Source: Verrucomicrobiia bacterium (lineage in GTDB: Bacteria; Verrucomicrobiota; Verrucomicrobiia; Limisphaerales; JADLHS01). Taken from it: DNA of 44,208 nucleotides. The position numbers and the translations under genes were made by a program. The stretch is taken from the NCBI GenBank assembly GCA_026125285.1, contig JAHCLO010000045.1, positions 1-44,208 of the forward strand. Direction: 5' to 3'. Within the stretch, counting starts at the first letter, position 1, and every line of letters begins with the position of its first letter. Positions 1 through 8,446 of the stretch are shown in pieces. The notes beneath the pieces are model-generated. The model did not search any database, was not told the DNA's origin, and saw nothing but the letters and a program-made list of their open reading frames with translations.

Positions 1-35
1 TCAATGCGCGAATCTGGATTCGGCGAAGTTTCACC

Positions 36-79
36 CCTGCCCCCTCTCCCATCGGATGGGAGAGGGACGGGGTCAGGGC
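36..79. repeat. Palindromic intergenic repeat
   Basis: Positions 42-53 and 55-66 form a perfect 12-bp inverted repeat (CCCTCTCCCATC and its complement) around one base. Flanking G/C-rich bases (CCCTG before, CAGGG after) extend the symmetry imperfectly. It lies just downstream of the minus-strand DUF1592 gene and could act as a transcript-end hairpin, but it has no U-tract. It is more likely a dispersed REP-like element. Only one copy is in this window. Confidence 0.6.
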
Positions 80-99
80 GTTTTCGTCCGCGGTTGATT

Positions 100-2397
100 T
101 CAATCCTTCTGGGCAACCTGCTTCTCCACTCTATGCAGTGCCGAGAGCGTCGCGATTTCCACCAGCAGCTTCTGGAGATTGAATTCTGAAGCCTCGAACG
201 ACTGGCGCAATTGGCTCATCACGTCCGGGCCGTAAGCCAGCATCGGTTGCTTGACCACTTGATGAAACAATTGCTCGATGAATCCGTTTTGCGCCTGTTC
301 GCTACGGGCGGCGAACTCCGCCACGTCGCGCGCGCCGGTAAGGCGAATCGTCCGGCCTTCATCCGTGGTGTAATCACTCTCCGCATTGACCGGTCGGTCA
401 TTGTCGCTCGTGCGAAAACGGCCCACGGCGTCGTAATGCTCCAGACTGAACCCCAGCGGATTGATGACCGAGTGGCAGCTCTGGCAGGCCTGAGGCCGCG
501 TGAGTTCGGCGACCTTCTCGCGCATCGTCAGGTTCGGTGCGAATTCGGCGTCTTTGAAGGCCACCGCCACGGGCGGCGGCTTGAGCGCCCGGCCCACGAT
601 GTTCCGCGTGAGAAAAACGCCGCGATGAATCGGTGAAGTGGATTTCTGATACGAAAACGCGGCGAGCAGATACGGATGCGTCAACACGCCGGAACGTTCC
701 CTGGGATCAAGCGGCACTTCTACGAAATCTTCCGCGGCGTCTGCGCTGAGTCCATAAAACTCCGCCAAACGGTGGTTGACGAAGAGGGCGTCGGATAGCA
801 GTAACGTGCGGTAATCCGAAGTGCCGCCCCAGAGGGCATCATCCAGGAAGACATTCAGTGACGTGCGCAGGTCCGCGATGATCTCGGGCGTGAAACCGGG
901 GAAAAGCTGGTCGTCCTTGGCGAGGTCTTCGATGTGGTTCATCTGCAACCAGTGATGGAGGAAATACTGCATCTTGGCCCGCGTGCGCGGATCAGCCAAC
1001 ATGCGTTGAGCCTGTTGTGAGATTTGTTCACGGGTCCGGAGCGCCCCGCGGGCGGCCTGCCGCATCAACTCCCGGTCGGGTAACGAATCCCACAACCCAA
1101 ACGATAACTGCGCTGCCACCGCAAAATCATCCGGCTTGCTGCGATCCAGGCCGAGATAAAGGAAGCGCGGCGATTTCAGGGCCAGCAACACCACCCGTTT
1201 GACCGCATCTTCCAGCCGCTCCGCGTTCTGTAGGTGATTCGCCACGAACACACGCTTTTGCTCGTCGGTTAATGGTCGGCGGAAGGCGGCGGCGACAAAC
1301 TCCGCGCAGAACGTTTCCACCTTGGCCGCGCGATCAGCGTCCTGCGGTTTGCTGCGCGAGAAGCGGTCGAGGTTTCTTGCCAGATGATTGGCGGCCTCGA
1401 TGGCGGCGTGCGTGGCGGCTTCATCCCAGGCCTTGTTCACCGCCACGCCGCGCTCATAGCCTACGCTGCTGTCATCCGGCGGGAAGGGCGTGGTGATGAC
1501 GAAGGTGGGCGTGGCATTGACCGGGGCCAGATGGCGCGCGGGGATGGGCTGGCGGGTGCCGTGCGGCGGTTTCCATTGCAGGGAAATTGCCGCGCGCGGT
1601 TCCTTGAACTTGGAATAATTCAACCGCAGCGGATACGCGCGTCCGCCGATGAGCCGCATCGAGGCTCGGTGTTCGGTGAGTTCCCCCGACGCCACCCACG
1701 CGTCAATCAACGGCTCCTGCTCATCGTTCAGCCAGAGCCGCGCGCCGTTCGGGGTTTGCAGGATGAATTCATAATCGCCGGTTTCCTCCGCGAGCAGCGC
1801 CCCGCGCCACTGCATGGAGAATTGGTTCGTCGGGAAGTTCTCCTGATCCGGGGTGCCTTCGCCGAATTCGAAATCAATCTGCCGGTCAACGCGCTCAATG
1901 ACTTTGTTGTCCCGTTTGAAATCCTTCTCGCTGTAATACACCGCGCGCAAACCTCGCTCCGTCGTAACCGCTGCATCAGCGCCGGTGAAGTGCTTGAAGA
2001 GGTCGGCAACCGTGTTGAGGTATTGGCGATTGGTCAGGCGCACCAGTTCGACGCGGGGCCGCTGGTTGCGCACTTGTGCCTCGCGCGAATAGAACGCGTC
2101 GTAGATGTAACGCGCCACGGCCGCGGCGTCGTCGCCCACGCACAAATCCGGGTCTTCGTCCGGCATGGCGCGGTCAATGTAACGCGTCAAACCCTCAAGG
2201 GTGCGGTCGCCTTGCAGCGCGCCTTCATGTTTTTCCTTCACCCCTTCGCCGGACGCGCCGTGGCAACTGGCGCATTGTTGCTGGTAGATGTCGTGGCCGA
2301 CGGGCGACGGTTCCGCCGCAACCAGCCACGGTGGACTCAACATCAGGCCCACCAGCGACAACGCGGCAAGACCCGGAAGGGATTCGGCAATCTTCAT
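100..2397 (-). CDS. Secreted DUF1592-type cytochrome c protein with PA14 domain
   Basis: A 765-residue exported protein with an N-terminal signal peptide (about residues 1-28). A class-I cytochrome c-like segment follows, with heme motif CASCH at residues 42-46. Next come a DUF1587-like segment, a PA14-like beta domain at roughly 145-295 (residues around QFSMQWRGALLAEETGDYEF), then the DUF1595/DUF1592/DUF1588/DUF1585 series. A second heme-type motif, CQSCH, lies near residue 637 and is followed by the family hallmark NPLGFSLEHYDAVGRFR. These multi-domain proteins are characteristic of Planctomycetes and Verrucomicrobia and are usually paired with a DUF1552 partner. No partner is visible, though it could lie beyond position 1. 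The biochemical role is unknown; periplasmic redox or polysaccharide breakdown is inferred for the family. ATG at 2397 is the first Met and directly precedes the signal peptide. Confidence 0.9.
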   Translation of the reverse strand: MKIAESLPGLAALSLVGLMLSPPWLVAAEPSPVGHDIYQQQCASCHGASGEGVKEKHEGALQGDRTLEGLTRYIDRAMPDEDPDLCVGDDAAAVARYIYDAFYSREAQVRNQRPRVELVRLTNRQYLNTVADLFKHFTGADAAVTTERGLRAVYYSEKDFKRDNKVIERVDRQIDFEFGEGTPDQENFPTNQFSMQWRGALLAEETGDYEFILQTPNGARLWLNDEQEPLIDAWVASGELTEHRASMRLIGGRAYPLRLNYSKFKEPRAAISLQWKPPHGTRQPIPARHLAPVNATPTFVITTPFPPDDSSVGYERGVAVNKAWDEAATHAAIEAANHLARNLDRFSRSKPQDADRAAKVETFCAEFVAAAFRRPLTDEQKRVFVANHLQNAERLEDAVKRVVLLALKSPRFLYLGLDRSKPDDFAVAAQLSFGLWDSLPDRELMRQAARGALRTREQISQQAQRMLADPRTRAKMQYFLHHWLQMNHIEDLAKDDQLFPGFTPEIIADLRTSLNVFLDDALWGGTSDYRTLLLSDALFVNHRLAEFYGLSADAAEDFVEVPLDPRERSGVLTHPYLLAAFSYQKSTSPIHRGVFLTRNIVGRALKPPPVAVAFKDAEFAPNLTMREKVAELTRPQACQSCHSVINPLGFSLEHYDAVGRFRTSDNDRPVNAESDYTTDEGRTIRLTGARDVAEFAARSEQAQNGFIEQLFHQVVKQPMLAYGPDVMSQLRQSFEASEFNLQKLLVEIATLSALHRVEKQVAQKD

Positions 2398-2482
2398 GGC
2401 AATTCACGCCGCAACCGCTCACAACGCAGCCTTGGGCGGATGGTTGACGCCAAGGTAAAGCAGAGAACGCCACCCGTTTCAA

Positions 2483-2504
2483 GCTTGGCTTTGGCTTGGC
2501 TTTG
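2483..2504. repeat. Two tandem copies of an 11-bp unit
   Basis: The unit GCTTGGCTTTG occurs twice in direct tandem in the 254-base gap between the DUF1592 gene and the next plus-strand gene. I see no gene in that gap. The repeat is probably simple slippage. Confidence 0.4.
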
Positions 2505-2651
2505 GCGGAGTGCCTCAGTCCTGCCCGGCGTTGACGGGCGCCAGGCCGGTCTGCCGAAAGAAACTCGCGCTGCGGCAGGATGGAATCGTGTGCTATCGGC
2601 ATTCTCGCCAATCCGCGCACCCCATGATTTGCCCAAAATGCATCATGACAC

Positions 2652-5600
2652 TTGACACTTGAGGCCTGCGGTAGGATGAACAGTCTGCATGGCAGGCTTC
2701 CTGCCTCACAGGCGCGCCGTTTCACTTGCGAGAGCCGGAACCTGCCCCAAAGGTTCATGAAGGCAAATGGCACAAGTTCGATTTCCCGGCCACGGAATCC
2801 TGTCGGTCCATCTCCAAAGCCAACCACCCTGCGAGGCGCATCAGACCCCGCCGGTTACGCCAACCCGGCGTTTTGGGCTTATTGGGTCAGCGGCCCCAAC
2901 CTGAGCAATCTGCGCTTTTGTTATGCGCAGGAGGCCATTCGTTTGGAAGGCGCGTATGTAACCGCTACGCTGGCTCACGCGCAGTTGGTCAACTGCATTC
3001 GCGGCATCAATCTGGTCAGCGTGGTGGTGAGTTCGGGGTCCAGCGGGGCGGGCGTGTACCTCACGGTGAACAACGCCCTGCTGGCCAACGTGGGTTGGGC
3101 GCTGACCCAAAGCTACAGCACGGGCAGCGGCTCGGGCGGCAGCGCGACCTTCAACCATTGCACCGTGGCACAGGCGAACGTGCTCATCAGCGCGGCCCAG
3201 TCTTTCCCGACCTCTTTCAAAAACTCCATATTCGCCAGCGTGGCTTCGTTGGGCTCCCCGACACCCTCCGGCAGTTACAACGGGTTTTCTTCCGTGCAAA
3301 CGCAATTTGGTACCTACCAAACAATCTCCAATGACGATCCATTTCAAACTTCAGGCGGGGGCGCATTTTACCTCAAAGCCGATAGTGAATTTCGTGCGAA
3401 AGGCACTACGGTTGGCCTTCCCGCCACTCTGCTGACAGCGTTGAAGTCGAAAGCCACCCAGCCCCCAATCGAATTTCCACGTTTCATGGTTCTGTCCGGT
3501 GAGTTGACGCTGTTCCCACAGACGCCGCGGTACGTGAATGGGCCGCCGGATTTGGGCTTTTGGTACGACGCCCTGGATTATACCGTGGCCAAGATGATCC
3601 TGGACGGCGGGAACATCACGGTGCAGCCGGGAACGTCGGTGGGCGTTCGGAACGACTCGTACATCTATTATGACAGCCAGGGCCAACCAGGGGACGGCAG
3701 CACATCATGGGGATTCGTTCTTCTCGACGGCTCTTCCTTCAACAGCCAGGGCACTCCCCAAGCACCCAACACCTTCACAACGGTTGAACTTGTTCAGGAC
3801 GGCACGCCTTCCCAGTACGGCGCACCTTTTGGGAAGTGGCCGTGGAAACCTTGCCGGGCAGAATTGTTCACCATCGCCGGATTCGACCCGGAGCCGAATT
3901 TGAGTTTTCGCTTTTCCAACTTCAGCGTGCCATCCCAGTGGTGTTATCATTTTATCACTGGCGGCAATCCTTACCGGGATTGGATGACTATCTCATGGCT
4001 CAACACTGCATCTTTGGGGCTGTCGTTGCGTGACTGTAGCATTACTGGAGGCACGATAGATTTGGGTTATGCCAGTTGGATTCCAGACAGCCAACCTCCG
4101 GCGCAGTACCCGGGCGTTGCCAACCTGGACTGGCAGAACAACCTCTTTGACCGGGTTACCATGGATCTCAATCCAGCCCTCGACCCTGCGTCCCCCAGCG
4201 TGGCTTTTGATTTCAAGGCGCGGAACAATCTCTTCCGGGAATGTGCGCTCCGATTGATCCCCACGCCAGAGGCAACCATCCACCCCTATCTGCCCGGAAT
4301 CTTGAACCTGCCCCATCTTGCCGCCACCCTTGCCGCGCAGGCCGATCCGGTTTCCGTTTACGTGTATGGCCTTCTTTCCGCCCATACGAAAACCCTCCTG
4401 GCCAATTACACCGGCGGGTATGATCAGGACCTTCAGTGGGAACTGGCGTTAGACCTCAGCACCATTATCATGGGACCGTCCATTTACGACGCGAACCGGT
4501 TTGCCGGTGTGACATTGCGCCAGGAAACCCTTGATCTGCTTGCGCTCAATCCGACCGGCCTCTATTTGGAGCGACTCAACCGCATGCTGTTGGAAGATGC
4601 GTTTCCCGGGGACCTGGTCCCCATTTCTTTGACCCTCTGGCTGTTCAAGGATAACTTCTTCGACAAAGTCGCCTTTGAGCAGTACCCCGGCGTGCCTCTC
4701 GACCACGATTACAACGGCTATGTGCTGCTTGACGAAACGGACCGGTTGTCCCCGGCTGCCGCGAACGACCGGGTTTTGACTTCGGCACCGACGTATTACG
4801 TCGGCCCGCTCGGAAATTACTATCGCGCTCCTTCTGGTCCGCTGTTCCAAAGCGGCAGCCGGACGGCGGCGGAAGCCGGGCTGGCCCAGTACACCATTCA
4901 GCCCAACCAAACCAAGAACAATGCGGGTTCGCCGGTGAGCATCGGCTTGCACTACGTCGCCACGGTCAGTGGAGGCAGCCCCGTGCCGAAGGACACCGAT
5001 AGCGACGGCATTCCCGATTATGTCGAGGATGCCAACGGCGACGGCCAATGGGATGAAGGCTTGGAAACCAAGATCAATGCCGCCTATACTCTCGCTGACC
5101 CCAGCACGCACGATTCGGTTAATGCAATCTATGACGACATTGATCTTGATGGCGACGGGATGGTGGGCCGGTTTGAAAAGGCTCTGGGGACGGACCCGCT
5201 TGCACCTGACAATCCGTTGACGCTCGCGGAGCCAACTCAGATACAGCCAAGTGTGTTCCAGTTTAAGGTGCTCGTTAACCACCAACTCGGTGAGGACATT
5301 GGTGGTTTGAGGCTAAACGTGAATGGTGCTGACGCCACCCTGCAGGAGGGCGATATGGCTCCTGATGGAAACAGCCTCCTGGTTTGGAACACCCTTTTCG
5401 ACTCGCCGCGCCAGAACTACCTCCAAGCGCAGCTGCAATCAATGCCTTCTGGAGTTGAAGGAAGCGTGCTTAAAGCCGCAGGGCCAATGTATCCATTTTA
5501 CTCTGATAATGTGCTTCAGTTCTTCGAAGCTGGTTCGTTGTTCGACGAGAGCGGAGCTTACCTTGATGCCGATCTTCCCGAAGCAAACGCGACCTACACA

Positions 5601-6713
5601 ATCCAGCTTTACAATCTGGATACCGAGGCGCTCATAGCCACGATTGGCCCAAAAAGCACGTCGAACGGGAAGATAGAAGAGGACTGGGAGTTGAACGGCT
5701 ATGTCGGCAAGGGAATTCGAGCAGTCTTCAATGTGACTCTTCTGAATGCTGCAGGAGTACCAATACAGTCGGGGTCAGGCAGGAGAGGGATTGCGAAAGT
5801 AAGCACTAGAGAAGTCGGGCGCAATTTCACATGGGCTTACTTCTACACGCCAACGAACGAGACACGCCGAACTGCCTTTGATACTGGAGGCTCTGTCTGG
5901 CATTACATGTTAAACGTCGTGGACGTGCTGATGATGCCGGAATGGGGTTACGAGCCTTTGTTTTCCGATTTCAACGGGTATCGTGGTGGGGCAAGACCTG
6001 ATGCCGGCTACGTGAGGTCGAGACAGGAGGTCCTGGACCGATTGCGTCCTGCTTTGAAAGGGGTCGAGGCAAGACAGGCATATTTTCATGGGCACGGCAA
6101 CGACGGACTGGTTGGCGATTGGCATGCCTTGCTCGGTGGCGCGTATATGGATGCAAAAGACGTTGCCGGGTGGCTGACGAACAAGGTCAATCCGCGCGGC
6201 GCGTACGAACTGGATCTAAAAACCCCTTATCGTTTCGTGTTTGTGGACGGGTGCAGCACGGGTTGGGGGAACAAGTGGCGACAAGCCTTTGGGATAGTTA
6301 GGCTCGGAGCTCAGGGGGAGGCCCAGAGACACAAGCTTGGCCCGCAGGCGTTTGTAGGCTGGTCACGCGCAGTTAGTTCGCTTTTCGCCGGGGTTGACCC
6401 CGAAATCGATGTTTTCTGTGAAGCCTACGCGGACACCTTGTGTATCTTTTACTCGGATTGGATGCACGGGAAGGCACTTGCTGAATGCATCGAGTATGCA
6501 TCAAATCCCAGTAACCCTGGGATCGCCATGCCGCTACCAGTTCCAGAAAATGACAGGACTAGGAGGAGGACGCCGTGGGAATTCTATAGACCCGGCAAGA
6601 CATATCGAATTAGCGGATATAAATCCACTGCCGAAATTCTAGTTAGCGGCCACCCCGGCCTAACCAGGACCGGTTGTCGGCATGACTTAGACAATCACTA
6701 CCGAGGTTTTTAG
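2652..6713 (+). CDS. Giant beta-helix/TSP3-like protein with caspase-like C-terminus, probably 5'-truncated
   Basis: An open frame of 1353 codons. The first ~65 codons look non-coding: Arg/Pro/Ser-rich, no signal peptide. From about residue 66 (ANPAFWAYWVSG) the protein resembles right-handed beta-helix surface proteins, with repeated 'N-N-L-F/F-x-x-C' rungs to about residue 560. Two Asp-rich calcium-binding, thrombospondin type 3-like segments follow (DTDSDGIPDYVEDANGDG near 777, then DIDLDGDGM). The C-terminal part has a hydrophobic strand plus His-Gly (YFHGHGNDG, ~1144) and a hydrophobic strand plus Asp-Gly-Cys (VFVDGCSTGWG, ~1196). That is the layout of clan CD cysteine peptidases (caspase/gingipain fold), so H~1145 and C~1199 are candidate catalytic residues. 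The missing signal peptide and poor 5' region suggest that the original N-terminus was lost. The true start is uncertain. The stop is 2 bp from the next gene. Confidence 0.7.
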   Translation: MTLEACGRMNSLHGRLPASQARRFTCESRNLPQRFMKANGTSSISRPRNPVGPSPKPTTLRGASDPAGYANPAFWAYWVSGPNLSNLRFCYAQEAIRLEGAYVTATLAHAQLVNCIRGINLVSVVVSSGSSGAGVYLTVNNALLANVGWALTQSYSTGSGSGGSATFNHCTVAQANVLISAAQSFPTSFKNSIFASVASLGSPTPSGSYNGFSSVQTQFGTYQTISNDDPFQTSGGGAFYLKADSEFRAKGTTVGLPATLLTALKSKATQPPIEFPRFMVLSGELTLFPQTPRYVNGPPDLGFWYDALDYTVAKMILDGGNITVQPGTSVGVRNDSYIYYDSQGQPGDGSTSWGFVLLDGSSFNSQGTPQAPNTFTTVELVQDGTPSQYGAPFGKWPWKPCRAELFTIAGFDPEPNLSFRFSNFSVPSQWCYHFITGGNPYRDWMTISWLNTASLGLSLRDCSITGGTIDLGYASWIPDSQPPAQYPGVANLDWQNNLFDRVTMDLNPALDPASPSVAFDFKARNNLFRECALRLIPTPEATIHPYLPGILNLPHLAATLAAQADPVSVYVYGLLSAHTKTLLANYTGGYDQDLQWELALDLSTIIMGPSIYDANRFAGVTLRQETLDLLALNPTGLYLERLNRMLLEDAFPGDLVPISLTLWLFKDNFFDKVAFEQYPGVPLDHDYNGYVLLDETDRLSPAAANDRVLTSAPTYYVGPLGNYYRAPSGPLFQSGSRTAAEAGLAQYTIQPNQTKNNAGSPVSIGLHYVATVSGGSPVPKDTDSDGIPDYVEDANGDGQWDEGLETKINAAYTLADPSTHDSVNAIYDDIDLDGDGMVGRFEKALGTDPLAPDNPLTLAEPTQIQPSVFQFKVLVNHQLGEDIGGLRLNVNGADATLQEGDMAPDGNSLLVWNTLFDSPRQNYLQAQLQSMPSGVEGSVLKAAGPMYPFYSDNVLQFFEAGSLFDESGAYLDADLPEANATYTIQLYNLDTEALIATIGPKSTSNGKIEEDWELNGYVGKGIRAVFNVTLLNAAGVPIQSGSGRRGIAKVSTREVGRNFTWAYFYTPTNETRRTAFDTGGSVWHYMLNVVDVLMMPEWGYEPLFSDFNGYRGGARPDAGYVRSRQEVLDRLRPALKGVEARQAYFHGHGNDGLVGDWHALLGGAYMDAKDVAGWLTNKVNPRGAYELDLKTPYRFVFVDGCSTGWGNKWRQAFGIVRLGAQGEAQRHKLGPQAFVGWSRAVSSLFAGVDPEIDVFCEAYADTLCIFYSDWMHGKALAECIEYASNPSNPGIAMPLPVPENDRTRRRTPWEFYRPGKTYRISGYKSTAEILVSGHPGLTRTGCRHDLDNHYRGF

Positions 6714-6715
6714 TC

Positions 6716-7552
6716 ATGAGGCATTCCACTTTTATGAGATACATCATCAATTGGTTGTTGTTCGTCAGTAGTGCGACTCCGTTGCAGGAGGGGCTTCCCG
6801 CCGAAGCGGGCTCACGCGGGTTCAGTTCCAATGCTGTTGAGTTAAATGGAGTGATTGTGGAAATCATCAGTACAAACGCTGTTGGATCGGACAGCAAAGC
6901 CCCTCCGATGAAAATCACGTTCACAACTCCAGCCTACAACAAGGAGGCACTTAGGCTCGTGCTGCAAGAGGCAAATAAGATAGCGGAAGATCTGCGTTTG
7001 CCTGAGAAGTTACCTATTACCCAGGAGGACATTGTCGAGCGGTTCATTGCCCCCTACGGGATTACTAAACATCGCCCAACGATTGGCATGATCCACACCA
7101 AGCGATATGGTTATTATGTGTCCGTCGGGTACAAGATGTCGTATGTAGAAGGGACACATCAAGATCAGGATTGCCGGAGATGGATGGAGCAATACAAATG
7201 GCCGAGATCACGAATTGACACCAACGCGGCCTATCAGTTGGCAGCGCAATGGCTTGCCGCCGCCAAGATGGATGTTGCGGCTTTGCATCGGGATTGTCAG
7301 ATCCGAGTTGAACCCGAATCATACTGGAATGCAGCCAACCCGAAAAAGGAAACCACATTTGTTCCCATTTATGACGTATATTGGGTATCAGAGGAAAATC
7401 GCCGTGATGGCCAGGGCAGCACTGCTTCGGTCAAATTGTTCGCTCCAACTAAAACGTTGATAAGTTTGCGGGTTGAGGAATCCAAGTACATTCTTCGGTC
7501 CCCATTGGTATTCACGAACCTCGATCTTTTGCTTTCGGACTCGACGAAATGA
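6716..7552 (+). CDS. Unrecognised exported protein
   Basis: 278 residues, not recognised. The N-terminus is signal-like: the hydrophobic stretch MRYIINWLLFVSSATPLQEG starts at an internal Met at 6734, so 6716 or 6734 could be the start. The remainder is mixed alpha/beta with many Tyr and Trp and no obvious catalytic motif. It begins 2 bp after the caspase-like giant protein stops, and its stop overlaps the start of the pseudopilin gene by 4 bases (ATGA). It is therefore probably translated as part of one operon and may be a partner of the upstream protein. Function unknown. Confidence 0.65.
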   Translation: MRHSTFMRYIINWLLFVSSATPLQEGLPAEAGSRGFSSNAVELNGVIVEIISTNAVGSDSKAPPMKITFTTPAYNKEALRLVLQEANKIAEDLRLPEKLPITQEDIVERFIAPYGITKHRPTIGMIHTKRYGYYVSVGYKMSYVEGTHQDQDCRRWMEQYKWPRSRIDTNAAYQLAAQWLAAAKMDVAALHRDCQIRVEPESYWNAANPKKETTFVPIYDVYWVSEENRRDGQGSTASVKLFAPTKTLISLRVEESKYILRSPLVFTNLDLLLSDSTK

Positions 7553-8442
7553 ATGACCGCGTTTCCAGAGTCGTGCCTGTCGCCAGACTCAAGGTTACGA
7601 CAGCCGCGTTTACGTTAATCGAACTGCTCGTCGTGATCGCCATCATCGCGCTCCTTGCGGCGCTGCTGCTGCCGGCGCTTTCCTCGGCCAGGCTCAAGGC
7701 GCATCAGGTCACCTGCCTGAGCAATCTCAAGCAGTTGGATCAGATGGCGTTGATGTACTGGCAGGAGTTTGACCGGGGCTTGCCGCTGGATACCAACGGT
7801 GACCGGATTTGGTATCGCCGTCTCGGGGCGTCCAAGACCAGCACAAGCGACATTCGGATATGTCCGGTCGCCAGCCAGCCGCAGCCAGTGGCATACAACA
7901 CGCCGGGCATGCGGAATCCGTTCAACCCCGGTACCGCAGCCCATTGCTGGTCCTTGCCTGGTGTTCCGCTGGATCCGGAGTATGACACAACGGGCACTTA
8001 CGCCCTGAACGCCTGGGTGTATCCCAGCAGGGTGGATTCTCTGTTCAGTCCGCAGTATTCCTTCGTCTCAGAGGGCAGCGTGCGAAATTCGGCCAGAACC
8101 CCGGTCTTTGCAGATGGAACCTGGGTGTTCGTCTCGCCCCAGCCAAATCAGTTGCCGGCTGAGAACCTGTTTTTCGGCGAGCGAGACGTTGCGAGATACA
8201 ATCCGCTGTATCCCATCGGCTGCGTGACCATCGCCCGGCACGGCTCCCGGCCGCCGGCCAGCGCGCCCCGCAATTGGCCGCGCAACCAACCGCTACCGAG
8301 GAACTGGGGGGTGAACGTCGCTTTCGTTGATGGCCACGTGGAACGGGTCAAGCTGCCGGAACTGCGAACGCTCTCCTGGCACCGGACTTGGGATTCCGGT
8401 TCGCCACCCTCCGGTCCGCCCGGCGGGCCGTGGCTGCCTTGA
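7549..8442 (+). CDS. Type II secretion/pilin-like pseudopilin (N-methylation domain)
   Basis: 297 residues. A basic leader ends in ...TTAA, followed by the prepilin cleavage/methylation motif FTLIELLVVIAIIALLAALL, with Ala at -1 instead of the usual Gly and Glu at +5. The hydrophobic helix continues into the usual SSARLKAHQ region. The C-terminal part ends with VAFVDGHVERVKL, the 'DG' signature found in the verrucomicrobial/planctomycetal DUF1559-like pseudopilins. In those families a prepilin peptidase cleaves the leader and the protein is placed in a pseudopilus or the envelope. No secretion ATPase or platform gene is nearby. Its start overlaps the preceding stop (ATGA), indicating translational coupling. 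Confidence 0.9.
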   Translation: MNDRVSRVVPVARLKVTTAAFTLIELLVVIAIIALLAALLLPALSSARLKAHQVTCLSNLKQLDQMALMYWQEFDRGLPLDTNGDRIWYRRLGASKTSTSDIRICPVASQPQPVAYNTPGMRNPFNPGTAAHCWSLPGVPLDPEYDTTGTYALNAWVYPSRVDSLFSPQYSFVSEGSVRNSARTPVFADGTWVFVSPQPNQLPAENLFFGERDVARYNPLYPIGCVTIARHGSRPPASAPRNWPRNQPLPRNWGVNVAFVDGHVERVKLPELRTLSWHRTWDSGSPPSGPPGGPWLP

Positions 8443-8446
8443 AGTC

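Noticed and set aside
1384..2655. A 423-codon plus-strand open frame opposite the DUF1592 gene
   Set aside because: It is antisense to a well-supported cytochrome gene, Arg/Gly-rich and without domains; long shadow frames are expected at this GC content.
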